Source: Stenotrophomonas lactitubi
GTDB taxonomy: Bacteria; Pseudomonadota; Gammaproteobacteria; Xanthomonadales; Xanthomonadaceae
DNA: 64,000 nucleotides
Direction: 5' to 3'
NCBI RefSeq assembly: GCF_002803515.1
Contig: NZ_PHQX01000001.1
Coordinates: 2,170,001-2,234,000, forward strand
A program made the position numbers and the translations under genes. Below the pieces are notes generated by a model. The model searched no databases and was not told where the DNA came from. It worked only from the letters and a program-made list of their open reading frames with translations. Below are positions 16,768-26,031 of this stretch, piece after piece. Numbering within the stretch: the stretch's first letter is position 1; every line of letters begins with the position of its first letter.

Positions 16768-17928
16768 CTACAGCCAGCGCCCGGCGACCACCACGCGTCG
16801 CTCGCCCGGCACCCCGGCTACCGCCGCCGGGCCATGGTCGGCACGCACCGCCACGAAGGTGGCCGGAAGATCGTCTGCAATGCCGTACTGCGGCAACCCG
16901 ATCACCTCCGCCGCATGGGCGGTGACCATGTCCAACGCCAGCATCAGGTCCGCATCGGTGTAGAAGCCCGATCGATAGCCCAGCAGCATCGCCCGCTGCA
17001 GCAGGTCGCCATTGCCGTAGGGCCACCAGCAGTCGCGGATGTTGTCGTTGCCGGCAAACACGCGTACACCCGCGTCGTGCAGTGCGCGCAACGGCGGGAA
17101 CGGATGGTCGCCCGGTGCGTTGCTCATGATCGCTACGCCTGCGGCAGCCAACGCCTCACCCACCTGCAGCGCCCGTGCCAATGGCACCTCGCCCAGCGCA
17201 TAAGCGTGACTGACCGCCACCCTGCCCTGCAGGCCCGCCGCGCGCGTGCGCGCCGCGATCCGTAGCAACTGCGCCAACCCGGTCTCGCCCGGCTCGTGCA
17301 GGTGGATGTCCAGGCGCACGCCATAGCGCTCGGCCAGCCCGAACAACAACGCAAGCTGGCCGTCGGCATCCCCGTCCAGCGTGCTCGGGTCGATGCCACC
17401 CAGTACTTCCACTCCTGCAGCAATCGCCTGTTCCAGCACCGCCGCCGTACCCGGGCACGACATCACCCCCGCCTGCGGGAACGCCACCAGCTGGATGCGC
17501 ATGATGTCGGCACAGCGCAGCGCCGCCTCGCGCACGGCCTGCAGATGCTGCAGGCCGGTACTGCCATCGATGTCGACGTGGCAACGCATCGCCACCGTAC
17601 CGAATCCGCTGCACTGGCGGATCAGCGCCTCGGCACGGTCCGCCATCGGTGCAGCGGCGGCAATCGCGGCCTTCTCCACCGCCAGGCGTTCGCGCAGGCT
17701 GTTCACTGGCTGATGCGGATGCCAGCGGTCGCCGACGAAGCTCTTGTCCAGATGGATATGGCCGTCGACCAGTCCCGGCAGAACAGTAAAGCCGGTCAGG
17801 TCGACGCTTTCGGCCTCCTCCGGTGCGGCATCGTCGCTGTTGATGCCGACGAAACGGCCATCACGGACATGGAAATGCAGTGGGGTGCCGTCGCGATCGA
17901 CGCCACCATGGACGAACTGCAGAGTCAT
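16768..17928 (-). CDS. Cytosine-deaminase-like amidohydrolase
   Basis: The 386-residue cytoplasmic enzyme has the cytosine deaminase/CodA-like signature GLVDGHIHLDKSF (H57, H59). It also has the acidic strand CHVDIDG, the HLHEPGE loop, the SHAY metal ligand and GNDNIRDCWWPYGNGD near the active site. Family members deaminate or dechlorinate N-heterocycles, and the actual substrate is uncertain. The start is the ATG preceded by GGGAGA; the frame continues upstream without good support. Its 3' end meets the nested palindromes. Confidence 0.85.
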   Translation of the reverse strand: MTLQFVHGGVDRDGTPLHFHVRDGRFVGINSDDAAPEEAESVDLTGFTVLPGLVDGHIHLDKSFVGDRWHPHQPVNSLRERLAVEKAAIAAAAPMADRAEALIRQCSGFGTVAMRCHVDIDGSTGLQHLQAVREAALRCADIMRIQLVAFPQAGVMSCPGTAAVLEQAIAAGVEVLGGIDPSTLDGDADGQLALLFGLAERYGVRLDIHLHEPGETGLAQLLRIAARTRAAGLQGRVAVSHAYALGEVPLARALQVGEALAAAGVAIMSNAPGDHPFPPLRALHDAGVRVFAGNDNIRDCWWPYGNGDLLQRAMLLGYRSGFYTDADLMLALDMVTAHAAEVIGLPQYGIADDLPATFVAVRADHGPAAVAGVPGERRVVVAGRWL

Positions 17929-18112
17929 CTGGATCTCCCGGAAAGCCAATACTGGCGCCATCCTGCCCGTCACCGCTGCCATCGGCCAACGAAATATCCG
18001 CATGCCATGCATTCACCGGCACGATGAATCCCGCCCGCGACCCTGCGCCGCAGGGACGCCGGATGCACGCCTGAACGGGTAACATGGGCGCCTGTTTCCG
18101 CTGTGATGCCGC

Positions 18113-18754
18113 ATGGGCCCGTCCGACCGCCACGATCGTCTTCGCCGCTGGCAGGCCGCGTCCCTGTTGGCCGCCGCCCCGATCGCCAGCCTGTCCGCCA
18201 CCGATGCCAACGCCAGCGCGCCCCTGCAGGCACCGCCGGGCCAGCAGCGGATCGCCTCGGCTGCGCTGGTCGAGGTGCTGCACCAGCGCGTGCTGACCGG
18301 CCAGAGCGCCACCGCCACCCTGGAAAGCTGGTGCGCCGAGCACGGCCTGGCCGAGCAGGCCCGGGTCCGCGCGGTGCGCGTGCATGGCCAGGACAAGCCG
18401 GCGCCGGCCGACGTGCTGCAGGCCCTGGGCGCCGATGCCTCCACGCCCCTGCGATACCGCCGCGTGCAGCTGGCCTGCGGCAGCCGCGTGCTGTCCGAGG
18501 CCGACAACTGGTACCTGCCCGACCATCTCAGCCCGGCCATGAACCAGGTGCTCGACACCACCGACGAGCCGTTCGGCCGCGTGGTCGGTCCGCTCGGCTT
18601 CCAGCGCCAGACCGTGACCGACCAGACGTTCTGGCCGCCGCGCGGCGAAGGCGACCATGGCGTGATCCTGGAAGTGCGCGCCCTGCTGCGCGACCGCCAG
18701 CAGCAGCCTTTCAGCTACGTCATCGAGTCGTATCTGGTGCAGGCACTGCCGTAG
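18113..18754 (+). CDS. Hypothetical protein with chorismate-lyase/UTRA-like fold
   Basis: This 213-residue protein contains RRVQLACGSRVLSEADNW followed by YLPDHLSPAMNQVLDTTDEPFGRVV and a late R. That pattern recalls chorismate pyruvate-lyase-like proteins (UbiC/UTRA superfamily). A hydrophobic region near residues 14-30 could be a signal or anchor. No ubiquinone genes are adjacent, so it may be a relative with another role. It overlaps nothing and is flanked by opposite-strand genes. Confidence 0.6.
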   Translation: MGPSDRHDRLRRWQAASLLAAAPIASLSATDANASAPLQAPPGQQRIASAALVEVLHQRVLTGQSATATLESWCAEHGLAEQARVRAVRVHGQDKPAPADVLQALGADASTPLRYRRVQLACGSRVLSEADNWYLPDHLSPAMNQVLDTTDEPFGRVVGPLGFQRQTVTDQTFWPPRGEGDHGVILEVRALLRDRQQQPFSYVIESYLVQALP

Positions 18755-18781
18755 CGTTTCATCCGGCCGGCATATCCCGAC

Positions 18782-19414
18782 CTACTGGGTGGTGATGCCG
18801 TTGGCAGCCGGATCGGCGGAGAACACGAAGCGGCCCGAATGCAGGTTCCGGCCCAGGGTGTACTCGGCCGTTGCGAATGCATAGACGGGGGGCGTATTGC
18901 CGTCACCGAAGGAGCGTGCCCAAGCGCTGAAGCCGTCGTCGGTCCGGCTGCGGATCTCGCCCAGGCACAGGCTGTAACCGCACGCGAACGAGACAAGGTC
19001 CGTATTTCCGTCCAGTGCAGCGGTCACCGCTGACCTGTACAGCGCGGTCAGATCCTGCGCTTCCGGGTTGCGCGCCACGTCCTGCTCGAACTGGCCGACC
19101 GCCTGTGCGAATGCTTTGTTCGAGCCGACCACCGCCTGGAATCTTTCGACGGACATCGCCCCCTCGCTCAACAGGCTCCTTTCGCCGGAGAGGAAAGCCG
19201 CACCCGATTGAGTGGCCCCCGGAGCAACGACTGCAAGCCCTGGCGAAGCGGCGGCAGTACCTGCGGGTGTTGCCGCGGCGTGTGCCGGTGTCGCTGCCTC
19301 ACTCCGGTCGGCAGGCGCCATCGCAGCATCCATGGCAGCAACAGGTGGTACTTCTTGCTTGCTGCTGCAGCCCGCAACTGCCAACACCACAACCATCAGA
19401 TGACGAACGTCCAT
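18782..19414 (-). CDS. Putative lipoprotein of unknown function
   Basis: The 210-residue protein starts MDVRHLMVVVLAVAGCSSKQ, a clear lipobox (LAVAGC) with an AAGGAGGGAG ribosome site upstream. An Ala/Pro-rich linker runs to about residue 75. A globular C-terminal domain follows with two cysteines, SFACGYSLCLGEIRS, probably a disulfide. No family is recognised. The gene sits downstream of the TonB receptor on the same strand but beyond its terminator, so it is probably transcribed separately. Confidence 0.7.
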   Translation of the reverse strand: MDVRHLMVVVLAVAGCSSKQEVPPVAAMDAAMAPADRSEAATPAHAAATPAGTAAASPGLAVVAPGATQSGAAFLSGERSLLSEGAMSVERFQAVVGSNKAFAQAVGQFEQDVARNPEAQDLTALYRSAVTAALDGNTDLVSFACGYSLCLGEIRSRTDDGFSAWARSFGDGNTPPVYAFATAEYTLGRNLHSGRFVFSADPAANGITTQ

Positions 19415-19481
19415 GCGCTGCTCCCTCCTTGGTGAGCTTGTGAGCATGCCACTCCATGGCGCTGGAAGCGAAGTGCCAGAC

Positions 19482-19509
19482 AAAGAAAAGCCCGGCAATG
19501 CCGGGCCTT
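19482..19509 (-). terminator. Rho-independent terminator of the TonB-dependent receptor
   Basis: Read on the minus strand, GCCCGGC-ATTGC-like loop-GCCGGGC (stem bases 19490-19496 and 19500-19506) is followed by TTTTCTTT. It lies 17 bases after the receptor stop codon. Confidence 0.88.
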
Positions 19510-19525
19510 TCGTTTTCCGCTTCGA

Positions 19526-22252
19526 TCAACGGAACCGGTAATCCAGCTCCACCCAGAACTGACGGCCATACGGGTCGTAGTTGCCGACCGGATAGAACGG
19601 CCAACCACCCCCATTCTTGTCCGCCGGCGGCCGGCTGTCGCGCAGGTTGTTGACGATCACACCCAGTGTCAGGTTCTCGCCGAACTGGCGGAACACACTG
19701 GCGTTGTAGGTCATGTACGGCGCGATGCGTCCACTGCCATCACTCTTGGGCAACGAACCATAGCGGTTGCCATAGATCGTCGCGGTCCAGTCGCCCTGGT
19801 TCCAGGTGATGCTGCCATTGGCCTTGCTGCGCCACTGCCAGTCATCCAGCGAATTGCGGATGTCGCGCACTTCGTCATCGGCAAACTGCTTGTACTCGTG
19901 CTCCAGCACCAGCGTGTAAGCCAGACGCGTGGTGAAGCGGCCATAGCGGCCCGCATCGAAGCGCCAGTTGCCCTTCAGGTCGATGCCGCGCACCGATTCG
20001 GACGCCGCATTGATCGGGTTGATCAGTACGCGGGTCACCTGGTCCGGCTGCACGGTGGCATTGGAGGGGTTGCGGATCACCCGCGACAGCGCGTCCTGGC
20101 ACAGCGGCGAACCGATGTCGCGTGCTTCGCCGCCGAGGGTGCGACCCAGCCGGCAGTCGGCCTCATCACGCAGGATGCGGCTGGTGTCCAGGCTGGTCAC
20201 CTCGTTGTCGATGCGGATGTCGTAGTAGTCGGCGCTGAAATCCAGCCCGGACAGCGGCGACCAGACCACGCCGAAACCATACGACTTGGCCGACTCCGGC
20301 TGCAGCTGCGGGTTGGCGCGGTTGCTGTAGTCGATCGACAGGCCGTTGTAGTCGCAGTTGTCGTACGACTGGCCGGCGGTGCGGCACCGCCAGTAGTCGG
20401 TCATGCCCGGGTTGTAGCCACGGGTCTCGGTGGCAAACACATAGTTCATGTCCGGCGCACGGAAGCTGGTGGCCGCAGTGCCGCGGATCAGCAGGCTTTC
20501 GATCGGACGGAATTCGACACCGAAGCTCCAGGTTGCCTTGCCGAGATGCTCGCCACCGGCGCGGTACTGGTCGTAGCGACCTGCCAGGGTGGTGGTCAGC
20601 GACTGCAGCAACGGCAGCTGCAGTTCAACACCCGCCGCATAGCGGTCACGTTCGCCACCGGCACCGATGCCGGCGCTGGTGTTCCAGAATTCGCCGGTGC
20701 CCAGGCGTGGGTCCGGGCGGTTGCGATAGCCCTGGCTGCCCGCTTCGACCACCGCGGCCAACGCGGCGTCGCCACCCGGCAATGCGAACAGGCGACCATT
20801 GACCGTCGCACTGAAGGTCTGCAGCCACGCTGCGTTGCGGCTTTCCTGGTAATCGGACAGGCGACCGTACTCATCGGGCGTCAGCGGCCGGAACAGGCGC
20901 GACGGATCCGGCGCGTAGACCTCCACGCCGTTGCGTACACCGAGCTGCGGACCGAGCAGGTATTCGTTGATACCGGCCAGCAGCACCGGGCGGCGCGTAC
21001 GGTTCTCGTAGCGCGAGCGGCTGTAGACCGCCTCGTAGTCCCAGCCGCTGTCACCGAACTGGCCACGTGCACCGACATTGAACGACCACGAGTTTTCCAG
21101 GAAACGATTGGCGTTGCGTGGCAGGCCACCGATCTCCTCCGGCGCGAAGCGGCGGTACCAGCTTTCCAGGTTACCCGTGTTCTGGTTGTAGAAATAGTTG
21201 CGTGACGAGGTCCAGGTGGGCGCGCGCGTGTTGTTGTGGATCCGTGCGCTGCCCACGGCGACATCGGCGAACAGATCGGTGGTGTCGTTGACGTGGAAGG
21301 TCAGCAGGCCGTAACCGTTGAGGTTGCGCTTCTCGGTCTGCACGGTCCAGTAGCTGGCAGCGGCCTCGTTGCTGCCGCAGTACGCGCCCTGGCGCGGGTT
21401 GTTGGCGCGGAACACGCTGCCACCGAAGATGGCCGAGGCCGCATCGCAGCCAGCGACACCCGGATCGATGTTGCGACCGGTGGCTGCGTTGCGACGATAG
21501 GCGATGGCCGTCGGCTGTGGCGCCTTGCCGGTAGGATCATCGTCCAGCGAATCCATGAAGTCGCGCTGCCGCGCGTGGATCGCCTTGCGCACGTCCAGTT
21601 CGAAGCCGAACAGGCCTTCCCAGCGCTCGCCCGAGCTGCCGCCCACCACCTGCACGCGCTGGTTGTCACCACCACCCTGCTGGGTGCCGCCGGCACGCAC
21701 GTTGACGTCCACGCCGTCGAAACGGTCCTTGAGGATGATGTTGACCACGCCGGCGATCGCATCGGAGCCGTACACCGCCGATGCGCCTGCGGCCAGCACC
21801 TCGATGCGCTCGATCAACGCACTGGGGATGTTGGCCAGGTTGACCACGTTCACCGAGCCCTCGTAGGCCAGCGGATAGTCGGCCTGGCGGCGGCCATTGA
21901 CCAGCACCAGCGTGCGGTTCGGGCCGAGGCCACGCAGGTTGATGGTGTTCGCCGCCGGGGTGAAGGTATTGCCGAAGTCCTCGCCCTGCACGTTACCGGT
22001 GTTTTCAGTGAGCGCGCTCAACGCATCGAAGGCGTTGCGGTAGCCCTGCGCATCGATCTGCTCGCGGCTGATCACCGTGACCGGCGATGGCCCCTCGACG
22101 CTGGCACGCGGGATGCGCGAGCCGGTGACCTTCACTTCCTGCAATGAGGTGGGTGCGCTTTCCTGCGCGAAGGCCGGCAACGAGGCCAGCATCAGGGACG
22201 ACAAGGCAAGCACCAGCGGACGCGGGCGCAGCGCCAGGGAAGAGGCGGACAT
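19526..22252 (-). CDS. TonB-dependent outer-membrane receptor
   Basis: The 908-residue receptor has a signal peptide (LVLALSSLMLASLPAFA), a TonB-box-like stretch (TSLQEVKVTGSRIPRA), a plug domain with ALSALTENTGNVQG and INLRGLGPNRTLVLVNGRR, then a 22-strand-type barrel ending in YRFR. The RTLVLVNGRR and YGSDAIAGVVNIILK motifs are typical of the Xanthomonadaceae/Caulobacter class with large periplasmic plugs. The ligand is unknown; no linked transporter or sigma factor is adjacent. The start follows an AGGAAG site, and the frame extends another 57 bases without support. Confidence 0.93.
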   Translation of the reverse strand: MSASSLALRPRPLVLALSSLMLASLPAFAQESAPTSLQEVKVTGSRIPRASVEGPSPVTVISREQIDAQGYRNAFDALSALTENTGNVQGEDFGNTFTPAANTINLRGLGPNRTLVLVNGRRQADYPLAYEGSVNVVNLANIPSALIERIEVLAAGASAVYGSDAIAGVVNIILKDRFDGVDVNVRAGGTQQGGGDNQRVQVVGGSSGERWEGLFGFELDVRKAIHARQRDFMDSLDDDPTGKAPQPTAIAYRRNAATGRNIDPGVAGCDAASAIFGGSVFRANNPRQGAYCGSNEAAASYWTVQTEKRNLNGYGLLTFHVNDTTDLFADVAVGSARIHNNTRAPTWTSSRNYFYNQNTGNLESWYRRFAPEEIGGLPRNANRFLENSWSFNVGARGQFGDSGWDYEAVYSRSRYENRTRRPVLLAGINEYLLGPQLGVRNGVEVYAPDPSRLFRPLTPDEYGRLSDYQESRNAAWLQTFSATVNGRLFALPGGDAALAAVVEAGSQGYRNRPDPRLGTGEFWNTSAGIGAGGERDRYAAGVELQLPLLQSLTTTLAGRYDQYRAGGEHLGKATWSFGVEFRPIESLLIRGTAATSFRAPDMNYVFATETRGYNPGMTDYWRCRTAGQSYDNCDYNGLSIDYSNRANPQLQPESAKSYGFGVVWSPLSGLDFSADYYDIRIDNEVTSLDTSRILRDEADCRLGRTLGGEARDIGSPLCQDALSRVIRNPSNATVQPDQVTRVLINPINAASESVRGIDLKGNWRFDAGRYGRFTTRLAYTLVLEHEYKQFADDEVRDIRNSLDDWQWRSKANGSITWNQGDWTATIYGNRYGSLPKSDGSGRIAPYMTYNASVFRQFGENLTLGVIVNNLRDSRPPADKNGGGWPFYPVGNYDPYGRQFWVELDYRFR

Positions 22253-22472
22253 GGGCTTCCTGGGGGAGTTGGGCGGGTGGTCCGGGGGCGCTGGCGACGG
22301 TGCGCGCATAACGATCCCGTAACGAAAGTGTCCTGAACGGATGGTTGCAACGGAAATGACCAGGCCTGATGGCCTTATGCCTGAACCGAATCAGACTGCA
22401 GGCGTCGGCAACACCGCGTTTGCAACTTCTTTCATTGTTCCAGTTCGCCCAGGTGCGGCATCGTCCCACCCC

Positions 22473-23078
22473 ATGAACCGGTATTTCCCTGCTTCCCTGC
22501 CACCGCTGCGACCGGTGCTGCGCCGCCATCTCCTGCGACTCCAGCACGGGCCCGTCGTACTGCGCCCGCTGCAGCGTTCAGACCTTTCCGCCTGGCGTCA
22601 CTACCATCAGCAGGTCGAACGCAGCAGCAACCTGCCTGGCCATTTCGATGCCGAAGCCCACTTCCTCTGCGGTGTGCAGCGTTCGCAGCTGCAACACGAC
22701 AACGATCATCTGCTGCTGGGCAGCTTCGATGCAGTGGGTGAGCTGCTGGACCAGCTGAATCTGCGCCTGCATTGCGCGCATGCGCGCAGCGTCGAACTGC
22801 GCTGGCTGCATGCAGCAGGCTGTCCCCGGCAACGGCAGCTGCACGCTTCGTTGCAGGCGCTGTGCACGTTCCTGTTCGAACAGGTAGGAATCCGTCGCTT
22901 GTTCGTCCTGCTGCCGCCCAATGCAGGCAGCGAACTGGTCGCTACCCTGCAGGCGATCGGCTTCGAGCGCGAAGGCCTGCTGCGCGACCACCACCTGGAT
23001 GCCGAGGGCTGGCAGGACCGCCAGCTGTACGCGCTGACTGCCCCCGTCTGGCTGCAGCGGCAGCCAACGGAAAACTAG
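22473..23078 (+). CDS. GNAT-family N-acetyltransferase (RimJ/RimL-like)
   Basis: The 201-residue cytoplasmic protein begins MNRYFPASLPPLRPVLRRHLLRL and has a GNAT-like layout: VVLRPLQRSDLSAWRHYH at the N-terminus, a central beta region, and an ELVATLQAIGFEREGLLRDHHLDAEGWQDRQLYAL C-terminus typical of RimJ/RimL relatives. The acetyl-CoA loop is weak (GCPRQRQLHASLQAL rather than Q/RxxGxG/A), so activity is uncertain. It converges with and overlaps the CDP-diacylglycerol diphosphatase gene by four bases. Confidence 0.7.
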   Translation: MNRYFPASLPPLRPVLRRHLLRLQHGPVVLRPLQRSDLSAWRHYHQQVERSSNLPGHFDAEAHFLCGVQRSQLQHDNDHLLLGSFDAVGELLDQLNLRLHCAHARSVELRWLHAAGCPRQRQLHASLQALCTFLFEQVGIRRLFVLLPPNAGSELVATLQAIGFEREGLLRDHHLDAEGWQDRQLYALTAPVWLQRQPTEN

Positions 23079-23848
23079 CGCACCCGCTCCAGCGAAGCAT
23101 CCGCGCCGGTCAACACGCTGCAGGCATGGTCCTGCAGCTCCTCGGCGCTGGCATCGTTGCCGCTGTCCGGGTCCAGCTGCGTGGCCAGAAGGATGAAGCC
23201 GGGCGCGCCGTGCACGTCCTCGTGCCCCGCCACCAGCAGGCTCCATTGGCCAACCTTGTCCACGCCGCTCAGGCCATAGGCCAGCAGGTTGAGCGGATTG
23301 GCAGTCAGCGCTTCGCCGGGCAGCAGCCGCGCCTGGTACTGATGGCCGCGCAACAGCACCGGCAGCGGTGCCCACTGCGTGCCGAGGATCGCGCGATTGT
23401 CTTCCAACGCCTGCAGAACGTCAGCGCGCAGGCAGTCGACGTGGATGTGCAGCTGGTGCTGCGAACGGCCATGTGGCGAATTCAATGCCAGGCTGGCGAC
23501 GCTGCGCGGCAGCGGCTGGCCCAGCGCCTGTTCGGTGCGCGTGCGGGCCTGCCAGGCGGCAGCGAAGTAATTGGGTGCCCGACGCCGGTACAGCGCGGGG
23601 CTTTCGATGCCGCTGACCTTGTCCAGCGGCATCAGCAGGAACTGATAGTGGCCGTGCGCATCCTTGACCAGCACATCGCGGTGATCAACGGCAGGGCGCA
23701 CCTGCAGGCAATCGCCGCGTGGCGACTGTGCGCCCTGGCAATCACGCTCGATCAGGCGCCACAGCGCATCCGAATGTGCCGGTGGCGGCGCGGGGGGCAC
23801 GCTGGCACAACCGGCCAGCAACATCAGGGGCAGCAGCAGGAATCGCAC
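23075..23848 (-). CDS. cdh: CDP-diacylglycerol diphosphatase
   Basis: This 257-residue HIT-superfamily enzyme hydrolyses CDP-diacylglycerol to phosphatidate and CMP. The N-terminus is a lipoprotein-type signal (FLLLPLMLLAGCAS). Diagnostic segments are LMPLDKVSGIESP, NYFAAAWQAR, SLALNSPHGRSQHQLHIHVDC (catalytic HxH) and SLLVAGHE. The start is GTG. It probably acts on the outer face of the inner membrane. The downstream neighbour on the same strand is unrelated. Confidence 0.92.
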   Translation of the reverse strand: MRFLLLPLMLLAGCASVPPAPPPAHSDALWRLIERDCQGAQSPRGDCLQVRPAVDHRDVLVKDAHGHYQFLLMPLDKVSGIESPALYRRRAPNYFAAAWQARTRTEQALGQPLPRSVASLALNSPHGRSQHQLHIHVDCLRADVLQALEDNRAILGTQWAPLPVLLRGHQYQARLLPGEALTANPLNLLAYGLSGVDKVGQWSLLVAGHEDVHGAPGFILLATQLDPDSGNDASAEELQDHACSVLTGADASLERVR

Positions 23849-23917
23849 GGCAACAACTCGCGGGATCAGGCGCGACAGGCAGCGCCGCGCGCCATTCTAG
23901 CCAGTGGAATGTGGCAA

Positions 23918-24580
23918 TCAGTAGGTGCCGAACGGCACTTCAACCACGACCGGTGCACCCGTAGGCAGCAACTGCAGGGTATAGCGGTCCAGTGCGCCAT
24001 CATCATCGGCCAGCGGCTGGCGATGGAACTGCAGGCGATAATGGGCCTCGCCCAGGCGCACCTCGCTGCCGTCGGCGGCCAGCGCGGCGGCGTCGGGCAG
24101 CAGCAGCCCGCCCAGATCGCTGTAGGCACCGGCAACATCGGCGAAACCATAGTCGGCCAATTCATCCACCCGCTGCATCGCATAGACATGCGGCAGGTAC
24201 GGGCGCGCCGGGCTGCGGCCGTTGCTCAGATCGGTCACCCCGGCCTGCGGCAGGTGGTACTGCTCGCGAAGCGCGGCAACGCCCAGCGACTCGCTGGCCA
24301 CCTGCAGGCAGCACACCGCGCGCTTGCCTTCACGGTCGAGGACCACGAAGCGATCACCCCGGGTGGCGGCCTGCGGCAGCATCGCGAACGCCAGGTTGCG
24401 CTGCGCCGGCTGGTAACCAGCTTCGGTCTGCAGGTTGCGCCAGCCACCAAACACCGGTGTTTCCGCAGCCGGCGCTGCGACCGGTTCGGCGGCCACGGCT
24501 GCCACTGCCATGCAAAGCAGCGACAGCACTGCCACCGCCTTCACTGCGTTCTGCCTGCCACGCAAACTGCCTGCCGTCAT
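23918..24580 (-). CDS. Exported hypothetical protein
   Basis: The 220-residue product has a signal peptide (VAVLSLLCMAVAAVAA) and a mature part rich in Ala, Gly and Asp with a lone CC pair (KRAVCCLQVASESLG). No known family is recognised. The YLPHVYAMQRVDELADYGFADV region may be the core of a periplasmic domain. The frame remains open upstream into the opposite-strand inhibitor gene, but the ATG reading MTAGSLRGRQNAVKA fits the signal peptide. It is divergent from the I78-type lipoprotein. Confidence 0.65.
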   Translation of the reverse strand: MTAGSLRGRQNAVKAVAVLSLLCMAVAAVAAEPVAAPAAETPVFGGWRNLQTEAGYQPAQRNLAFAMLPQAATRGDRFVVLDREGKRAVCCLQVASESLGVAALREQYHLPQAGVTDLSNGRSPARPYLPHVYAMQRVDELADYGFADVAGAYSDLGGLLLPDAAALAADGSEVRLGEAHYRLQFHRQPLADDDGALDRYTLQLLPTGAPVVVEVPFGTY

Positions 24581-24748
24581 ACCCGATCCAACACCTGCAC
24601 CGGACTGGCCCGGTCTGCCCGCCGGCACGCTGCCGGCAACGCCGGCCACTATGCAGTGCGGCGGCCGCGCGGGCAATGACCCGAACGCTGCCGGGTTTCG
24701 CGCGGTCAGTGCTATCGTGCCGCCAATCCCCTGCGCAGGAGCGCCCGC

Positions 24749-25042
24749 ATGACCATCCGCCTGACTCTGTTGCTGCCCGCCTCGGCCTTGTTGCTGTCGG
24801 CCTGTGTCAGCACTCCCGGCCCGGAGGTCAAGGGCAGTGGCCGCTGCGATGCCAGCCAGCTGGGCTGGGCCATCGGCCAGCCGGCCAACGAGCCGAACAT
24901 CCGCCGCCTGTCCAGCGAAAGCGGCGCCGGCATGGTCAATCCCATCGGCCCGGCCACCATCACCACCAAGGACATCCGCCAGGACCGCCTGCGCGTGTTC
25001 GTGGACAAGGACAACATCATCACCGCCACGCGTTGCGAGTAA
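24749..25042 (+). CDS. I78-family peptidase-inhibitor-like lipoprotein
   Basis: This 97-residue lipoprotein carries a signal and lipobox (LLLSAC). The compact domain reads CDASQLGWAIGQPANEPNI, then SSESGAGMVNPIGPATITTKD and QDRLRVFVDKDNIITATRC. That is the layout of the I78 inhibitor family, including the two cysteines. It would guard the periplasm against serine proteases. Confidence 0.82.
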   Translation: MTIRLTLLLPASALLLSACVSTPGPEVKGSGRCDASQLGWAIGQPANEPNIRRLSSESGAGMVNPIGPATITTKDIRQDRLRVFVDKDNIITATRCE

Positions 25043-25060
25043 GCACGCCAGCGCCGTCGC

Positions 25061-25085
25061 GTAGAGCCGGGCCCATGCCCGGCTC
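25061..25085 (+). repeat. SMAG-type REP
   Basis: GTAG foot followed by the palindrome AGCCGGGC-CCAT-GCCCGGCT, typical of the S. maltophilia family. It lies between the convergent I78 lipoprotein gene and the next minus-strand gene. Confidence 0.85.
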
Positions 25086-25091
25086 CATGGC

Positions 25092-25964
25092 TCAGGGCTC
25101 GGTGTAGCCCGAGCACTCCGGCAGTGGCTGATCCGGCTGGTAAGCCCCTGAGGTGAAGCGGAAGACGCGCGTGTAGCTGCACTCCGCATCCTGCTCGGTG
25201 CGCAGATCCTTCTTCTTCAACTTTCCTTTGGCCAGCGAGTCCCGCTGTGGCGATACCCCCGCCGGATAGTTGCTGGCCTCGGTCCGGTAGCGCAGCACGG
25301 GCATGCCCTGCCCCTCGGTTGCCAACGCAAGTTCCGCATCGAAACTGTACTCGTCGTGGCAGGCACCCGCGCGCTGATCGAAATCGCGCTCGCTGAAACA
25401 GGCCCGGATCATCTTGTTGGCCGACCACGCAACGGACAGCACGTCGGCGTCCACCTGGACGCCATCGTCGAGATGGCGGATGCGCGCCAGTTGCAGGGTC
25501 GATGCGCTGGCACCGCCGCCGGAATACATCGCCCGGGCCTCCAGCAGACCGCCGACGAGCACGTTCTGCAGTGCCGCCTGTTGCGGATCGGCCACGGTCT
25601 GGCCTGCACCCGGGCCGGGGGCCAGGCGCACGATGAAAGGCCAGACCCGCAGGTCGCCATCGTCAACCACCTCGATGGGGACGTGTCGCATCTTTGGTTC
25701 GGCGTCATCACCCGCACGCTCGGCGACTTCCAGCGCTGCCGGCTGGTCTTGGCCTGTTGCGGGCAACGCCCGCACGCACCACTGGCCATCGGCAGTGCAG
25801 TAGCGCTCGGGGTCGTCCGCTCTCTGCTCGCCTTGCAGCAATAGCGCTTCCAGCCGGTTGCCCGCGGCATCGTGTTGAACGGGCGCGACGTCCGCCGCTG
25901 CCGGCAGCGACGATGCCAGCAGCAGGGCGGACAGCACGGCGTAAGCAATACGCGTGGAATTCAT
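25092..25964 (-). CDS. Exported hypothetical protein
   Basis: The 290-residue protein has a signal peptide (MNSTRIAYAVLSALLLASSLPAAA) preceded by AGGA. The mature part shows paired cysteines (ERYCTADGQWCVR, RACFSERDFDQRAGACHDEY, ECSYTRVF, PECSGY) consistent with a disulfide-bonded periplasmic protein. No family is recognised. It is separated by only 67 bases from the stop of dld upstream on the same strand, but a link to lactate metabolism is not supported. Confidence 0.65.
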   Translation of the reverse strand: MNSTRIAYAVLSALLLASSLPAAADVAPVQHDAAGNRLEALLLQGEQRADDPERYCTADGQWCVRALPATGQDQPAALEVAERAGDDAEPKMRHVPIEVVDDGDLRVWPFIVRLAPGPGAGQTVADPQQAALQNVLVGGLLEARAMYSGGGASASTLQLARIRHLDDGVQVDADVLSVAWSANKMIRACFSERDFDQRAGACHDEYSFDAELALATEGQGMPVLRYRTEASNYPAGVSPQRDSLAKGKLKKKDLRTEQDAECSYTRVFRFTSGAYQPDQPLPECSGYTEP

Positions 25965-26031
25965 GATCATCCTGTGCGCGCCGGCACGTCCTTGCGAGGG
26001 GCCGATGGTAGCGCAGGCGCCGCGTTGCAGC

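Noticed and set aside
22772..24679. Plus-strand frame of 635 codons across the CDP-diacylglycerol diphosphatase region
   Set aside because: It overlaps three well-supported genes and shows no domain, ribosome site or start support.
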